A stretch of DNA of 64,000 nucleotides from Pseudohongiella sp. O18 (GCF_021729085.1 NZ_JAJSAR010000002.1:744001-808000), one strand, 5' to 3'. Numbered from the stretch's first letter, positions 1 to 9,412 are shown. A program made the numbers and translations. Notes: a model not told the origin generated them from the letters alone.

Positions 1-865
1 AACGTACCACTTCATCCTGAGTCAATGTCATAGGACCGTCCTTGACGGTCAGCCATTCAGCTTCGACCTTGTCCCGGAACTGCTCTACACCGGTTTCCCT
101 GACCAGAATCTTGATGCGCGCTTTGTATTTGTTGTCACGGCGTCCTTCCTGGTTATAGACGCGCAGGATGGCATCAAGGTAACTCAGCAGATGTTGCTCC
201 GGCAGGAAACTACGAATCTCACTGCCGATGACCGGGGTGCGACCCAGCCCGCCCCCAACCAGTACCCGAAAGCCCAGCTCGCCAGCTGCATTTCTGACCA
301 TGTACAGACCAATATCATGGACTTGCGTGGCCGCCTGGTCGTGCCTGGTGCCACAGACTGCAATTTTGAACTTGCGCGGCAGGTAGGCAAACTCGGGGTG
401 GAAGGTCGACCATTGTCTGATTATCTCGCAGTACGGGCGGGCATCAGTTATTTCGTCTGCCGATACACCTGCGAACTGGTCGGTGGTGGTATTGCGGATG
501 CAGTTACCACTGGTCTGGATCGCGTGCATTTCCACTTCAGCCAGATGTTCGAGTATGTCCGGTACTTCCTCAAGATGAGGCCAGTTAAACTGAATATTCT
601 GACGGGTTGTCAGGTGGCCGTAACCTTTATCGTAGTGATCGGCGATATAGGCCAGCTTGCGCATTTGTCGCGATGACAGCATGCCGTAAGGGATTGCGAT
701 CCGCAGCATCGGTGCCAGGCGCTGAATGTATAGCCCGTTTTGAAGGCGTAATGGCAGGAATTCGGCATCCGACAACTGGCCAGCCAGGTATCTCTGCGTC
801 TGGTCCCTGAATTGTGCTACACGATCAGCCAGCATCTGGTGATCATATTGGTCGTATCGATACAT
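1..865 (-). CDS. cysI: Sulfite reductase hemoprotein, CysI type (partial, N-terminal 288 residues)
   Basis: Translating the minus strand from the ATG at 865 gives an open frame that runs off the left edge of the window. It opens with MYRYDQYDHQ and contains the ferredoxin-like half-domain of siroheme nitrite/sulfite reductases, with the motifs TTRQNIQFNWP and QTSGNCIRN that line the siroheme/substrate pocket, and later RRDNKYKARIK. The layout follows the Pseudomonas-type CysI of about 550 residues. The carboxyl half with the cysteines that hold the 4Fe-4S/siroheme centre lies outside the window. The enzyme reduces sulfite to sulfide in cysteine synthesis. A closely related assimilatory nitrite reductase is the main alternative, but the N-terminal similarity favours sulfite reductase. 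Confidence 0.85.
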   Translation of the reverse strand, partial: MYRYDQYDHQMLADRVAQFRDQTQRYLAGQLSDAEFLPLRLQNGLYIQRLAPMLRIAIPYGMLSSRQMRKLAYIADHYDKGYGHLTTRQNIQFNWPHLEEVPDILEHLAEVEMHAIQTSGNCIRNTTTDQFAGVSADEITDARPYCEIIRQWSTFHPEFAYLPRKFKIAVCGTRHDQAATQVHDIGLYMVRNAAGELGFRVLVGGGLGRTPVIGSEIRSFLPEQHLLSYLDAILRVYNQEGRRDNKYKARIKILVRETGVEQFRDKVEAEWLTVKDGPMTLTQDEVVR

Positions 866-989
866 AATTCGAAACTGCTACGGAAAATTTGGGAGGGCAT
901 TGTAATAAAAACAGGTATTGATTACCACCAGACGGAATATGGCGGTTTGTCATAACCGTATAACCAGAAGTGATTTTCGTGCAGATTAC

Positions 990-1017
990 TTGATTATCCG
1001 GGTAGATGAATTAAAAT
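990..1017 (+). promoter_or_regulatory. Predicted sigma-70 promoter for the 43-residue membrane peptide gene
   Basis: TTGATT (990-995) and TAAAAT (1012-1017) are separated by 16 nt. Transcription would start near 1024 and leave a leader of about 54 nt before the ATG at 1078. The 866-1077 gap must also hold the divergent cysI promoter, for which I see no clear motif. Confidence 0.5.
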
Positions 1018-1077
1018 GCGCTCGCGATTTTTACTGCGTAATTCACAGACAGCCCCTATACAAGCAGGTGAGGCCCC

Positions 1078-1209
1078 ATGACTGATCAAGCCAACAACAG
1101 CCATTACACTGAAGAAGAGTTGCAAGCCAACAGCCAGGTCGACGCAGTCGCCATTTTTGCCGCTGTTATCGTTATGGTCAGCCTGGTGATTTTCTTTGTA
1201 GCCAGCTGA
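1078..1209 (+). CDS. Small single-span membrane protein, 43 aa
   Basis: ATG at 1078 follows a GAGG element with about 5 nt spacing. The product has a polar, acidic N-terminus (MTDQANNSHYTEEELQ) and one hydrophobic helix from about residue 23 to 41 (AVAIFAAVIVMVSLVIFFVA), ending two residues later. A good promoter lies just upstream. Topology is probably N-in with a very short outer tail. It sits alone between divergent cysI and the convergent DUF2970 gene, which is also a small membrane protein. I do not recognise a named family. Support comes from promoter, ribosome site and coherent transmembrane design, not from a known homologue. Confidence 0.6.
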   Translation: MTDQANNSHYTEEELQANSQVDAVAIFAAVIVMVSLVIFFVAS

Positions 1210-1221
1210 TTCAGGCGTAAT

Positions 1222-1497
1222 TCACGCCAGCACCACCCGTACAACGACCACCAGAGTCAGCACAAACACTACGGTAAAAATGAGCGCGGCAGCGACAAAG
1301 CCCGAAATGGAGCCTTGTTCGAAGTCGCGCTCTTTGTTTTTGCGGCTTTGCACGCCAAAGCTGGCGGCGATCACACTGCTCATGGTTTGCCAGAAGCCAA
1401 GCTTCTTCCTGGCTGGCTGAGGCGCCTGGTTCTGTTCAGTGGTTCCTGGGCCTGAATGCTCATCAGAGCTGTAATCATCTGCAGTTTTATCAATCAT
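1222..1497 (-). CDS. DUF2970 family membrane protein
   Basis: This 91-residue protein contains the conserved DUF2970 segment, beginning KKLGFWQTMSSVIAASFGVQ and followed by SRKNKERDF, and then a C-terminal transmembrane helix (about residues 65-90, rich in V, A, L and F). The start is set at the ATG at 1497, preceded by GGAGG at good spacing; an in-frame GTG at 1515 lies upstream of that ribosome site and is unlikely. It starts 23 bp after the metH stop on the same strand, so it is probably the last gene of a metH transcript. The family is widespread in proteobacteria and has no established function. Confidence 0.8.
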   Translation of the reverse strand: MIDKTADDYSSDEHSGPGTTEQNQAPQPARKKLGFWQTMSSVIAASFGVQSRKNKERDFEQGSISGFVAAALIFTVVFVLTLVVVVRVVLA

Positions 1498-1520
1498 GGT
1501 TGCCTCCGATAACACCCCGC

Positions 1521-4500
1521 TTAATCCAGCAGATTGGGTGTCAGTAACTTACGGGCTGCTTCAACGGTAATTCCGCGGCGTTCAGCAAAATCCTCTACCT
1601 GGTCTTCATTGATCTTGCCCACGGAGAAATAGCGCGAATCCGGATGGGCAAAATAAAATCCACTGACCGCTGCTGCTGGTAGCATAGCGAAACTCTCGGT
1701 CAGAGACATCTCAATTGAATTGTTTATATCGAGCAGATCAAAGATGGCAACTTTGTCTGAGTGTTCAGGGCAGGCCGGATAACCTGGCGCGGGTCTGATA
1801 CCACGATACTTCTCGCGAATCAGGGCTTCGTTATCAAGGGTTTCGTCAGGGGCGTAGGCCCAGAATTCACGCCGCACTCGTTCATGCAGGTGTTCAGCGA
1901 AGGCCTCGGCGAGGCGATCCGCCAGGGCCTTGACCATAAGGGCGTTGTAGTCGTTATTTTCGGCCTGGTATTTGTCAGCCAGTTCCTGAGCGCCAAGTCC
2001 TGCCGTCACGGCAAACGCACCGATATAGTCTGTGTCTGCCTCTGAGCTGTCGGCAACAAAATCAGCGAGTGAGAGGTTGGGGATGCCCTCAGCCTTGGAC
2101 GCCTGCTGCCGAAGAAAGTTGAATTCGTGCAGTGGTTTAATGTGTGCGTCATCAGCAAATACCTTGACATCGTTGCGCCCACTGCGCTGAGCTGGCCAGA
2201 AGCCGATCACGCCCTGTGCACGCAGTTTTTTGTTGCTGACAAGATCATCCAGCATCTGTTGGGCATCCGCGAAAAGGTCACGGGCTGCCTGCCCAACCAC
2301 ATCGTCCTCAAGAATCGCGGGATACTTGCCTGACAGGCTCCAGGTGATGAAAAAAGGTGTCCAGTCGATGTATGGCACCAGCTTTTCCAGAGGGTAGTCC
2401 TCAAACACTTTTGTCCCCAGGAAGGAGGGCCTGGTAATGGTGTCCGTGCGCCATTCAAACTGACCTGCGTTACTGTTGGCCTCGTCGAAACTCAGCAGGC
2501 TGCTGCGCTGGTCACGACCTGCGGTGCGCGTGCGTATTGTGTCGTACTCAGCTTTGACCTTGGCGACAAATTCGGGGTGGGTCTCTTTGCCGAGCAGGTT
2601 GCTGACGACGGTTACGCTGCGAGATGCATCTGGCACGTAGACCGTCGCATTATTCTTGTAATGCTGCTCGATCTTGACCGCGGTATGAGCCTTTGACGTC
2701 GTCGCTCCGCCGATCAGCAGAGGTACCTTAAAGTCCAGGCGCTGCATTTCCTTGGCGACATGGACCATTTCATCAAGCGATGGTGTGATCAGGCCGCTCA
2801 GGCCAATAATATCCACATCGTGTTCACGTGCCTGTTGCAGTATTTTCTCGCAGGGAACCATGACGCCGAGATCGATGATGTCGTAGTTATTGCAGCCCAG
2901 CACGACGCCGACAATGTTTTTGCCAATGTCGTGGACATCGCCTTTGACTGTGGCGAGCAGGACTTTGCCTTTGGATTTGCTGGCATCGCCCGACTTGAGC
3001 TTCTCGGCCTCGATATACGGCAGCAGGTAGGCAACCGCCTGTTTCATGACCCGGGCACTTTTTACGACCTGTGGCAGGAACATTTTGCCACTGCCAAACA
3101 GATCGCCGACAACATTCATGCCGTCCATCAATGGGCCTTCGATCACTTCGATCGGTTTGTCGTATTGCTGACGCGCCTCTTCGGTGTCGGCGTCAATATA
3201 GCGAGTAATGCCTTTGACAAGCGCGTGGGTGATGCGCTGTTGGACAGGCGCGTCACGCCAGGCGACATCCTCATTGGACTCGGTGCTGCCAGTGCCGCTG
3301 TACTTGCCGGCGATTTCCATCAGGCGGTCAGTGCCGTCGCTGCGCCGGTTCAACACGATGTCGCTGACGCGCTCTTTGAGATCCGCGGGTATGTCATCGT
3401 AAACCGTCAACTGGCCGGCATTGACGATACCCATATTCAGTCCGGCCTTGATGGCGTGATAAAGGAAAACCGAGTGAATCGCTTCGCGCACAGGGTCGTT
3501 GCCGCGGAAGGAAAACGACACGTTACTGACACCGCCTGAAATCAATGCGTGTGGCAGATTCTTGCGGATGTAACGACAGCTTTCGATAAAATCCACGGCG
3601 TAGTTGTTATGCTCATCGATACCGGTGGCAATCGCGAAGATGTTGGGATCAAAAATGATGTCCTCCGGAGCAAAACCAGCCTCGGAGATAAGCAGATCGT
3701 AGCTGCGCTTACAAATCGACTGCTTCTTCTCCAGCGTGTCCGCCTGTCCGGTTTCGTCAAAGGCCATCACCACGACAGCAGCACCATAGCGACGACAGAG
3801 TCGGGCTTTCTCCAGAAAGTCTGCTTCGCCTTCCTTCAGGCTGATCGAGTTGACGATGCCCTTGCCCTGAATATTCTTCAGGCCACATTCAAGCACCTCC
3901 CATTTGGAAGAGTCGATCATGATAGGGACGCGGCTGATGTCAGGCTCCGACGCGATCAGACGCAGAAATTTCTGCATCGCCGCCAGTGAGTCCAGCATGC
4001 CTTCGTCCATATTGATGTCGATGATCTGCGCACCGTTTTCCACCTGCTGCAGCGCAACATCCAGTGCCTCGTTGTAATTGTTCTCGCGAATCAAGCGCGC
4101 GAACTTGCGAGACCCGGTTATGTTAGTGCGTTCGCCGACATTCACGAACAGGCTGTCAGGGCCGATGTTGAACGCTTCCAGTCCACTGAGTCGGCATTTG
4201 ACCGGGACCTGGGGAATCTTGCGCGGCTTGTGAGCAGCGACTGCTTTGGCGATGGCACTGATATGCACAGGCGTCGTGCCACAGCAGCCGCCAATAATGT
4301 TTACGAAGCCGCTGGCAGCAAACTCTTCAACAATCGCAGCCATTTCGGCAGCGCTCTGATCATATTCGCCGAACGCATTGGGCAGGCCGGCATTGGGGTG
4401 TGCCGATACAAACGACGAGGCCAGGCCCGATATCTCTTCGATGTGTGGCCGCAACTGATCGGCACCCAGAGCGCAGTTAAAACCTATCGAAAGCGGCTTA

Positions 4501-5219
4501 CTGTGCCGGACAGAGTTCCAGAAGGCTTCTACGGTCTGACCGGAAAGCGTACGGCCACTGGCATCCGTAATGGTGCCAGAGATCATGATCGGCAGCTCGA
4601 TGGCCATGTCGTCAAACACTTCCTGAATGGCGAAGAGCGCGGCTTTGGCATTCAGTGTGTCAAAGATTGTTTCCACCAGCAGCAGATCAGCGCCGCCACT
4701 GATCAAACCCTCGACGGCGACTTTATAGTCCACCACCAGGCTGTCAAAGTCAGTGTTGCGGTAACCCGGGTCGTTCACATCGGGCGATAGAGAAGCAGTG
4801 CGGCTGGTTGGGCCGATGACACCCGCCACAAACCGGGGCCTGTCCGGTGTCTTCAGATTGATCTCTTCACAGCATTCGCGCGCCAGTTTTGCACCCTGGT
4901 AGTTCAGCTCTCTGACAATAGGTTGCAGGTTGTAATCTGACTGGGAGACTGCCGTAGCGTTAAAGGTATTGGTCTCGACGATATCCGCGCCAGCTTCCAG
5001 ATAAGCCAGGTGGATTTTGCGTATGATATCCGGGCGTGTCAGTGTCAGCAGGTCGTTGTTCCCTGTCAGGTCCGATTCATGATCCCTGAACTGTTCACCA
5101 CGATAGTCTGCTTCAGTCAGCTTTTCGGCCTGAATCATGGTTCCCATTGCCCCATCCAGAATCAGGATGCGCTGGCTGAGGGCTTGCTTCAGAAGTTCAA
5201 AGGCCGGGTGTTGTTTCAT
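1521..5219 (-). CDS. metH: Cobalamin-dependent methionine synthase
   Basis: A 1232-residue, full-length MetH (E. coli about 1227). It transfers the methyl group of 5-methyltetrahydrofolate to homocysteine through methylcobalamin. Domains in order are: homocysteine-binding barrel starting at [12 protein letters not shown] with zinc-ligand cysteines in GFNCALG and IIGGCCGTT; folate-binding domain ([16 protein letters not shown]); cap plus B12 Rossmann domain with the [10 protein letters not shown] motif that supplies the lower axial histidine; and the C-terminal reactivation domain ([15 protein letters not shown]) that binds S-adenosylmethionine. The ATG at 5219 gives an N-terminus like E. coli MetH; an upstream in-frame TTG at 5258 adds 13 residues unlike the family. 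No cobalamin riboswitch fits in the 155-bp gap upstream. Confidence 0.97.
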   Translation of the reverse strand: MKQHPAFELLKQALSQRILILDGAMGTMIQAEKLTEADYRGEQFRDHESDLTGNNDLLTLTRPDIIRKIHLAYLEAGADIVETNTFNATAVSQSDYNLQPIVRELNYQGAKLARECCEEINLKTPDRPRFVAGVIGPTSRTASLSPDVNDPGYRNTDFDSLVVDYKVAVEGLISGGADLLLVETIFDTLNAKAALFAIQEVFDDMAIELPIMISGTITDASGRTLSGQTVEAFWNSVRHSKPLSIGFNCALGADQLRPHIEEISGLASSFVSAHPNAGLPNAFGEYDQSAAEMAAIVEEFAASGFVNIIGGCCGTTPVHISAIAKAVAAHKPRKIPQVPVKCRLSGLEAFNIGPDSLFVNVGERTNITGSRKFARLIRENNYNEALDVALQQVENGAQIIDINMDEGMLDSLAAMQKFLRLIASEPDISRVPIMIDSSKWEVLECGLKNIQGKGIVNSISLKEGEADFLEKARLCRRYGAAVVVMAFDETGQADTLEKKQSICKRSYDLLISEAGFAPEDIIFDPNIFAIATGIDEHNNYAVDFIESCRYIRKNLPHALISGGVSNVSFSFRGNDPVREAIHSVFLYHAIKAGLNMGIVNAGQLTVYDDIPADLKERVSDIVLNRRSDGTDRLMEIAGKYSGTGSTESNEDVAWRDAPVQQRITHALVKGITRYIDADTEEARQQYDKPIEVIEGPLMDGMNVVGDLFGSGKMFLPQVVKSARVMKQAVAYLLPYIEAEKLKSGDASKSKGKVLLATVKGDVHDIGKNIVGVVLGCNNYDIIDLGVMVPCEKILQQAREHDVDIIGLSGLITPSLDEMVHVAKEMQRLDFKVPLLIGGATTSKAHTAVKIEQHYKNNATVYVPDASRSVTVVSNLLGKETHPEFVAKVKAEYDTIRTRTAGRDQRSSLLSFDEANSNAGQFEWRTDTITRPSFLGTKVFEDYPLEKLVPYIDWTPFFITWSLSGKYPAILEDDVVGQAARDLFADAQQMLDDLVSNKKLRAQGVIGFWPAQRSGRNDVKVFADDAHIKPLHEFNFLRQQASKAEGIPNLSLADFVADSSEADTDYIGAFAVTAGLGAQELADKYQAENNDYNALMVKALADRLAEAFAEHLHERVRREFWAYAPDETLDNEALIREKYRGIRPAPGYPACPEHSDKVAIFDLLDINNSIEMSLTESFAMLPAAAVSGFYFAHPDSRYFSVGKINEDQVEDFAERRGITVEAARKLLTPNLLD

Positions 5220-5331
5220 CAGTCTGTCCGTTGGGTCATCGCATTGGAAAAGCCGCAATTCTAGCAGAAGCAGGGCGGTGTACCGAGGGTTTTGTCATAT
5301 CGCAGTGGGACGGGGGGATGTAAATCGGCTA

Positions 5332-5356
5332 ATAACCTAGTAAAATACTCGGCTAT
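5332..5356. promoter_or_regulatory. Probable IscR type 1 binding site over the nfuA promoter
   Basis: These 25 nt match the E. coli IscR type 1 consensus as I recall it (an ATA...GACT...AGTC...TAT dyad) at 21 of 25 positions, on either strand. The site includes TAAAAT (5341-5346), a possible -10 box, so bound holo-IscR would block transcription of nfuA, which starts 19 bp downstream. Iron-sulfur carrier genes including nfuA belong to the IscR regulon in E. coli. The match is by eye; no matrix was run. Confidence 0.55.
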
Positions 5357-5374
5357 TGGAGATAGAGGATTGCT

Positions 5375-5956
5375 ATGATCACGATTACCGAACCAGCCCA
5401 GGAATACCTGGCGCAGTTACTGAAGAAACAGGATGCCGAAGGGGTCGGCATACGGGTGTTCATCCTGGATCCGGGGACTCCGAAAGCCGAAACCTGCATA
5501 TCCTTCTGTCGCCCTGGCGAGCAGAAAGACGAAGATGAGCTGAAAGAGTTCGCTGAATTTAATGCCTGGCTTGAAAAGCGCAGCATTCCTTTTCTGGAGG
5601 AAGCTGTTGTCGACTATGCCAAAGACAGCATGGGTGGTCAGCTTACAATCAAGGCGCCTAACTCACGCCTGCCTAAAATCCGCGACGACAGCCCGCTGGA
5701 AGATCGTATTAACTACGTGCTTTATAATGAGATCAATCCCTCACTGGCCTCGCATGGCGGTGTTGTCAGCCTGGAAGACATCGTTGATGACTCGATTGCG
5801 ATACTTCGCTTTGGTGGTGGCTGTCAGGGTTGTGGCATGGTAGATGTGACGCTGAAGGAAGGTGTGGAAAAGACGCTGATGGACCAGATTCCCGGCCTGA
5901 CCGGCGTGCGCGACGTTACCGACCATACCAACCGGGAAAACGCTTACTTCAAGTAG
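5375..5956 (+). CDS. nfuA: Fe/S biogenesis protein NfuA
   Basis: This 193-residue protein has the NfuA design: a degenerate A-type (HesB/IscA-like) domain in residues 1-95 that lacks the three conserved scaffold cysteines, followed by an Nfu domain with the CxxC pair C150/C153 in [14 protein letters not shown]. Two subunits hold one 4Fe-4S cluster through these cysteines and deliver it to client enzymes. Length matches E. coli NfuA (191). The ATG at 5375 follows AGAGG at about 7 nt. It is transcribed alone, divergent from metH, behind an IscR-like site, which fits a role in iron-sulfur repair under iron limitation or oxidative stress. Confidence 0.96.
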   Translation: MITITEPAQEYLAQLLKKQDAEGVGIRVFILDPGTPKAETCISFCRPGEQKDEDELKEFAEFNAWLEKRSIPFLEEAVVDYAKDSMGGQLTIKAPNSRLPKIRDDSPLEDRINYVLYNEINPSLASHGGVVSLEDIVDDSIAILRFGGGCQGCGMVDVTLKEGVEKTLMDQIPGLTGVRDVTDHTNRENAYFK

Positions 5957-6054
5957 GCCGTAAACCGTCTGGCTGTGCCGCGGGTTTTGGTCGCGGCACT
6001 CGCTGTTTTTCATCCTGCCAGTTAAATCAATCGAGCATTGCAAGTTTAATCTTA

Positions 6055-6717
6055 TCAGGGGCTTGCAGGATATCTCTCAAGCAGCGCCTGATATAGTCGG
6101 GCAGGGTAGTCGTCCGTTTCGGCAGACAAGCCCGACATGGCCTCTACCAGGTGCTCGTTGTCTTCCCGCCCATGCCACAGCTTTTGATAGCTTCCTTCCT
6201 TGTAGCCATGGTCCTGTCGGAAGAAATTAAGAACATTTTTACCCACGTACTGGCGAAACAGCTCATTCCATGACATCTCGCAATCACGCATGATGTGTTC
6301 AAACAGAGGCAGTTCGATTCGCCTTGCAGCCGCTGTCGCCGTCAATAGCTCCAGCTTTTCAAGCATAGATAAACCGCCCAGCTGCCATTCCCTGCCATCA
6401 AAGAGCAGAGAATCACTTTTGGTGGGCTGTATAATCTGATTCAGGGATGTTTCCAGATCGCCTCTGGCTCGCAAGAGCACTTCAGACACAAGAAAGTGCC
6501 ATATATCGATCACTTCCATTTGTAGCTGCGGCAAGTCCAGCGTCTGTTTTTTCCACCATTTCCAGCCATGGTGCTCAATCGCTTCGGCAGCTTCGACAAG
6601 CACTGCGCGCAGATACGGGTATCCAGCGTTTAGCCAGTCAGGGTCGACTTTAGAGTTCATGGCAGTCTGAAGTTCCAGCATGGTGCGAGCCTGCCGGGGG
6701 GAGAGCGAGTCGTGCAT
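6055..6717 (-). CDS. dUTPase-like all-alpha NTP pyrophosphohydrolase
   Basis: A 220-residue helical protein of the dimeric dUTPase/MazG-like all-alpha NTP-PPase superfamily. The metal-binding acidic motifs are visible: EAAEAIEHHGWKWWK (ExxE-like) at about residues 42-56 and MEVIDIWHF (ExxD) at about 67-75. Homologues hydrolyse dUTP or other nucleoside triphosphates to monophosphate and pyrophosphate, keeping uracil out of DNA. A second possible start lies at MLELQTAM, 12 residues in. It follows a small coiled-coil gene by 23 bp on the same strand, so the two are probably cotranscribed. Exact substrate is not shown by the sequence. Confidence 0.75.
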   Translation of the reverse strand: MHDSLSPRQARTMLELQTAMNSKVDPDWLNAGYPYLRAVLVEAAEAIEHHGWKWWKKQTLDLPQLQMEVIDIWHFLVSEVLLRARGDLETSLNQIIQPTKSDSLLFDGREWQLGGLSMLEKLELLTATAAARRIELPLFEHIMRDCEMSWNELFRQYVGKNVLNFFRQDHGYKEGSYQKLWHGREDNEHLVEAMSGLSAETDDYPARLYQALLERYPASP

Positions 6718-6740
6718 GGTGAGGTCCGGTCGATTTCTGA

Positions 6741-6983
6741 TCAGTGATTTGCAGTGTTGCTCAGATTGGCCTTTTGTTGCTGCAGTGCCGCAAGCATCTC
6801 CCGACGACTTCGCAGCATATCTTCGTAGAAGCGGCGGGGTTCTGCGTCGGAAGAATCGATATCAGCTATCCAGTCCTGCAGTGTCTTGATTTCCAGGCTC
6901 AATTGAGTAATCCCCTGGTCGAGCAGATCTGGCTCAACCTGGGGGAGCGATGGGGCGCGCTTTCGCTTTTCTGTCAAGCTCAT
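6741..6983 (-). CDS. Small coiled-coil hypothetical protein
   Basis: An 80-residue, highly charged protein predicted to be almost fully helical, with leucine-rich heptad-like spacing (LLDQGITQLSLEIKTLQDWI, then RRFYEDMLRSRREMLAALQQ). The ATG at 6983 is preferred (GAGA about 9 nt upstream); a TTG at 7001 would add six residues. No cysteine, signal peptide or membrane segment is present. It lies immediately upstream of the dUTPase-like gene and may be cotranscribed with it. I recognise no family. Confidence 0.55.
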   Translation of the reverse strand: MSLTEKRKRAPSLPQVEPDLLDQGITQLSLEIKTLQDWIADIDSSDAEPRRFYEDMLRSRREMLAALQQQKANLSNTANH

Positions 6984-7139
6984 GCCGGAATTCTCTGACA
7001 AACTGCAACCGCCGTTATCTTACCATGACAACGGTTATCGGCCACTAAGCCCATAGCATTAGTCATCGCTCGAATTGAATTTATAAATTTTCTGGAGATT
7101 GGCACATTTGCGCTTAGAACTCAATAGTTTGCTTGCGTT

Positions 7140-7913
7140 TCAAGCCGTTTGGGACGGTTCAAACAGACTTCGATGATAGGCTTTGGCACTCTGTTGTCGT
7201 TCGGGCTCGCCCCATAGATCTACCATCTGGCGACTGTCGGTCTTGTTGAGTAGTCGCATGTGCTCGTGGCCCAGGTCTCGCCAGGGCAACTCAATTTGTG
7301 CGATTTGTTCGGCGGTGAAACGCTGTGACAGCGATTGCCACTTAAGATCGGGGACTCCAGGAACTTTATCGTGCAACAGGCTGGCCTCTGCAGCCAGGCG
7401 GTAAAGCGTCTGCAGCCAGTCGGCTCTTGACTCCTCTGTGGCTGCACGGGCCGCAGCGCGGGCAATGATCGCAGCCTGCTGGTATCCCTGTAGCTGTGGC
7501 CAGGCGACATTACAGGCAGAGAGCGCTGCATCGTAGTCCCCCTGGTTCTTTAATGATTGCGCCACCTGCTTCCAGTCGCCGGGCGATGCGACTGGAGAGG
7601 GACTGTCTTCCTGCTCAGACTTGTTGGTGTGGTTTTGTTCCCGGGACTCTTCTTCCACCTCAGGGGCAGGGCCTGGTTCTGTGGTTGCTGTTTCCGTCAC
7701 ACGCTGTTCCGGTTCCGCGATTGATGTCTCAGACTCTTCTGATGGCGCCTGCTCTGCTTCCGGTTCCAGTTCAGGAACTTCGACGTCCAGAGGAGGTAAA
7801 CCGCGTTCACGCTCAACTGCATCAACGCGGGCTCTTTGCTGGTGACGGTGGAGTACATAAGCGATTGCGCAGACCAGCGCCAGCGATAAGACTAGACTGA
7901 AGAATACTAACAT
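7140..7913 (-). CDS. Membrane-anchored protein with acidic linker and helical C-domain, unknown function
   Basis: A 257-residue protein in three parts. Residues 1-21 form one transmembrane helix (MLVFFSLVLSLALVCAIAYV) followed by an Arg/His-rich stretch, giving a cytoplasm-facing body. Residues about 36-110 are a low-complexity linker rich in Glu, Pro, Ser and Thr. Residues about 110-257 form a helical, TPR-like domain starting DWKQVAQSLKNQGDYDAALS. This plan (short N-anchor, disordered acidic arm, globular tip) resembles ZipA or other inner-membrane scaffolds, but the tip is not recognisable as a ZipA fold. It is transcribed alone towards the coiled-coil/dUTPase pair. Function unknown. Confidence 0.65.
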   Translation of the reverse strand: MLVFFSLVLSLALVCAIAYVLHRHQQRARVDAVERERGLPPLDVEVPELEPEAEQAPSEESETSIAEPEQRVTETATTEPGPAPEVEEESREQNHTNKSEQEDSPSPVASPGDWKQVAQSLKNQGDYDAALSACNVAWPQLQGYQQAAIIARAAARAATEESRADWLQTLYRLAAEASLLHDKVPGVPDLKWQSLSQRFTAEQIAQIELPWRDLGHEHMRLLNKTDSRQMVDLWGEPERQQSAKAYHRSLFEPSQTA

Positions 7914-8310
7914 TGTGCGAATCAGGCCCTGTTTGCAGAGTGTGGATACTTAACTATAACACTGTTGATCCGGTGTGAAGGAAATGCCGTAAAGACGAGT
8001 GATGACTCCCTCATCAGGGCAAATATGGTGCTGATGCGAAAAAAACAAATATTTTGAAAATAGTTCTATCAGCTGCCGAATCTATTTGCTATTATGCGCG
8101 CGCTGCATCGGTAGGGCATTCAGTGTTCTCGAGTCACCGGTTTCGACTGGTGGTAGCAGCAAGAAACTGCGATACAACTCTGAGTAAGCTAATGTACAAA
8201 ATCAGAGTGAAAAAAAGTTGTCCAGTTTGACAGAATTTACTTGACGGCGACGTGTTAGCTTCTTAGAATTCGCGCCGCTTTCTGCAACAAGGCAGGAAAC
8301 AAAGTTTTCT
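7914..8310. other. 397-bp intergenic region upstream of tRNA-Glu
   Basis: No gene is supported here. TATTAT at 8090-8095 followed by GCGCGCGC resembles a -10 box with a stringent-type discriminator, but its -35 is poor. Between 8100 and 8225 there are two stem-loops: CACCGG/CTGGTG with a TTTCGA loop, and ACTCTGA/TCAGAGT with a long loop. The convincing tRNA promoter is at 8241-8269. A short untranslated RNA starting near 8100 is possible but unproven. Confidence 0.4.
8241..8269 (+). promoter_or_regulatory. Promoter of tRNA-Glu
   Basis: TTGACG (8241-8246) and TAGAAT (8264-8269) are spaced by 17 nt. The following GCGCCGC gives a GC-rich discriminator typical of stringently controlled stable-RNA promoters. 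A second TTGACA lies at 8227-8232. Confidence 0.7.
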
Positions 8311-8386
<76 letters not shown>

Positions 8387-8392
8387 TATTTT

Positions 8393-8421
8393 AAGCCTGG
8401 CTTTTGCCAGGCTTTTTTTTT
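8393..8421 (+). terminator. Rho-independent terminator after tRNA-Glu
   Basis: AAGCCTGGC and GCCAGGCTT form a 9-bp stem with a TTTT loop, followed by a run of T residues to 8421. Confidence 0.9.
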
Positions 8422-8458
8422 GGCCATAATTCGGAAATCGACGTCATCAGGTTCCGCC

Positions 8459-9394
8459 ATGCAAACAGAAAATCACCACGCAATCTCGATTCGAAACCTG
8501 AAGAAAACCTACGACAATGGCCACCAGGCGCTTAAGGGAATCGATCTCGATGTTCGCGAGAACGACTTCTTTGCGCTGCTGGGACCCAACGGGGCAGGAA
8601 AGTCGACAATCATCGGCATTATCTCCACGCTGGTTCGTGCAACGTCTGGCCAGATCCAGATTTTCGGGCGGGATGTGGCGACCGACGTTTATCAGACAAA
8701 ACTGTCACTGGGCGTGGTTCCGCAGGAAGTAAACTTCAGTCAGTTCGAGAAAGTTGGTGATATTGTCATGACCCAGGCCGGGTACTATGGCCTCAAGGGA
8801 CAGCTGGCAAAGGAACGCACAGAAAAATACCTCAAGAAGCTTGACCTGTGGGACAAGCGCGACAACCGCTCAAGAATGCTTTCTGGCGGGATGAAACGTC
8901 GCTTGATGATCGCCAGGGCTTTGGTTCACGAACCCAGACTGCTGATACTGGACGAACCAACGGCAGGTGTTGATATCGAACTGCGTCGCTCAATGTGGGA
9001 TTTCCTGCAGGAAATCAATAGAAGTGGCACAACCATCATTCTGACCACCCATTATCTGGAAGAGGCAGAACATCTGTGTCGCAACATTGCCATTATTAAT
9101 CATGGCGAAATTGTTGAAAACACCAGTATGCGAAGTCTGTTGGGCAAACTGGCGCGTCAGACACTGGTATTCGACACGTTCAGTGAGCTCACTGCTGCGC
9201 CAGTATTCGAAGACCCGGATATCCATAGCCACCTGATTGATTCGCACAGTTTTGAGGTCAGTATGAGCACCAGTCGTGATATCAACGCGCTTTTCAACGT
9301 TCTGTCGCAGCAGAATGTATTGATCAAAAGCATGCGCAACAAGACCAATCGGTTGGAGGAACTGTTCCTGTCCAGCCTGAGCACCCAGAAGTAA
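8459..9394 (+). CDS. yadG: ABC transporter ATP-binding protein, YadG type
   Basis: This 311-residue ATPase carries all ABC motifs: Walker A GPNGAGKST (about residues 43-51), Q-loop VPQEVNF, signature LSGGMKRR, Walker B LLILDEPTAGVD, and the switch histidine in TTHYLEEAE. Length and sequence order match YadG of E. coli (308). The ATG at 8459 is chosen because the protein then begins like the family; an upstream TTG lies inside the tRNA terminator. The permease gene starts 18 bp after its stop, so the two form an ABC-2 type exporter. YadGH-like pumps have no firmly established substrate. Confidence 0.88.
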   Translation: MQTENHHAISIRNLKKTYDNGHQALKGIDLDVRENDFFALLGPNGAGKSTIIGIISTLVRATSGQIQIFGRDVATDVYQTKLSLGVVPQEVNFSQFEKVGDIVMTQAGYYGLKGQLAKERTEKYLKKLDLWDKRDNRSRMLSGGMKRRLMIARALVHEPRLLILDEPTAGVDIELRRSMWDFLQEINRSGTTIILTTHYLEEAEHLCRNIAIINHGEIVENTSMRSLLGKLARQTLVFDTFSELTAAPVFEDPDIHSHLIDSHSFEVSMSTSRDINALFNVLSQQNVLIKSMRNKTNRLEELFLSSLSTQK

Positions 9395-9412
9395 CGGGGC
9401 AGGGGGCACATT

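Noticed and set aside
2760-3539. A 259-codon plus-strand reading frame inside metH
   Set aside because: It lies wholly antisense to a clear catalytic domain, has no ribosome site and its translation looks like a shadow of codon bias.
5220-5374. Search for a cobalamin or SAM riboswitch before metH
   Set aside because: The gap is only 155 bp and shows no B12-box-like conserved sequence or pseudoknot-forming arms.
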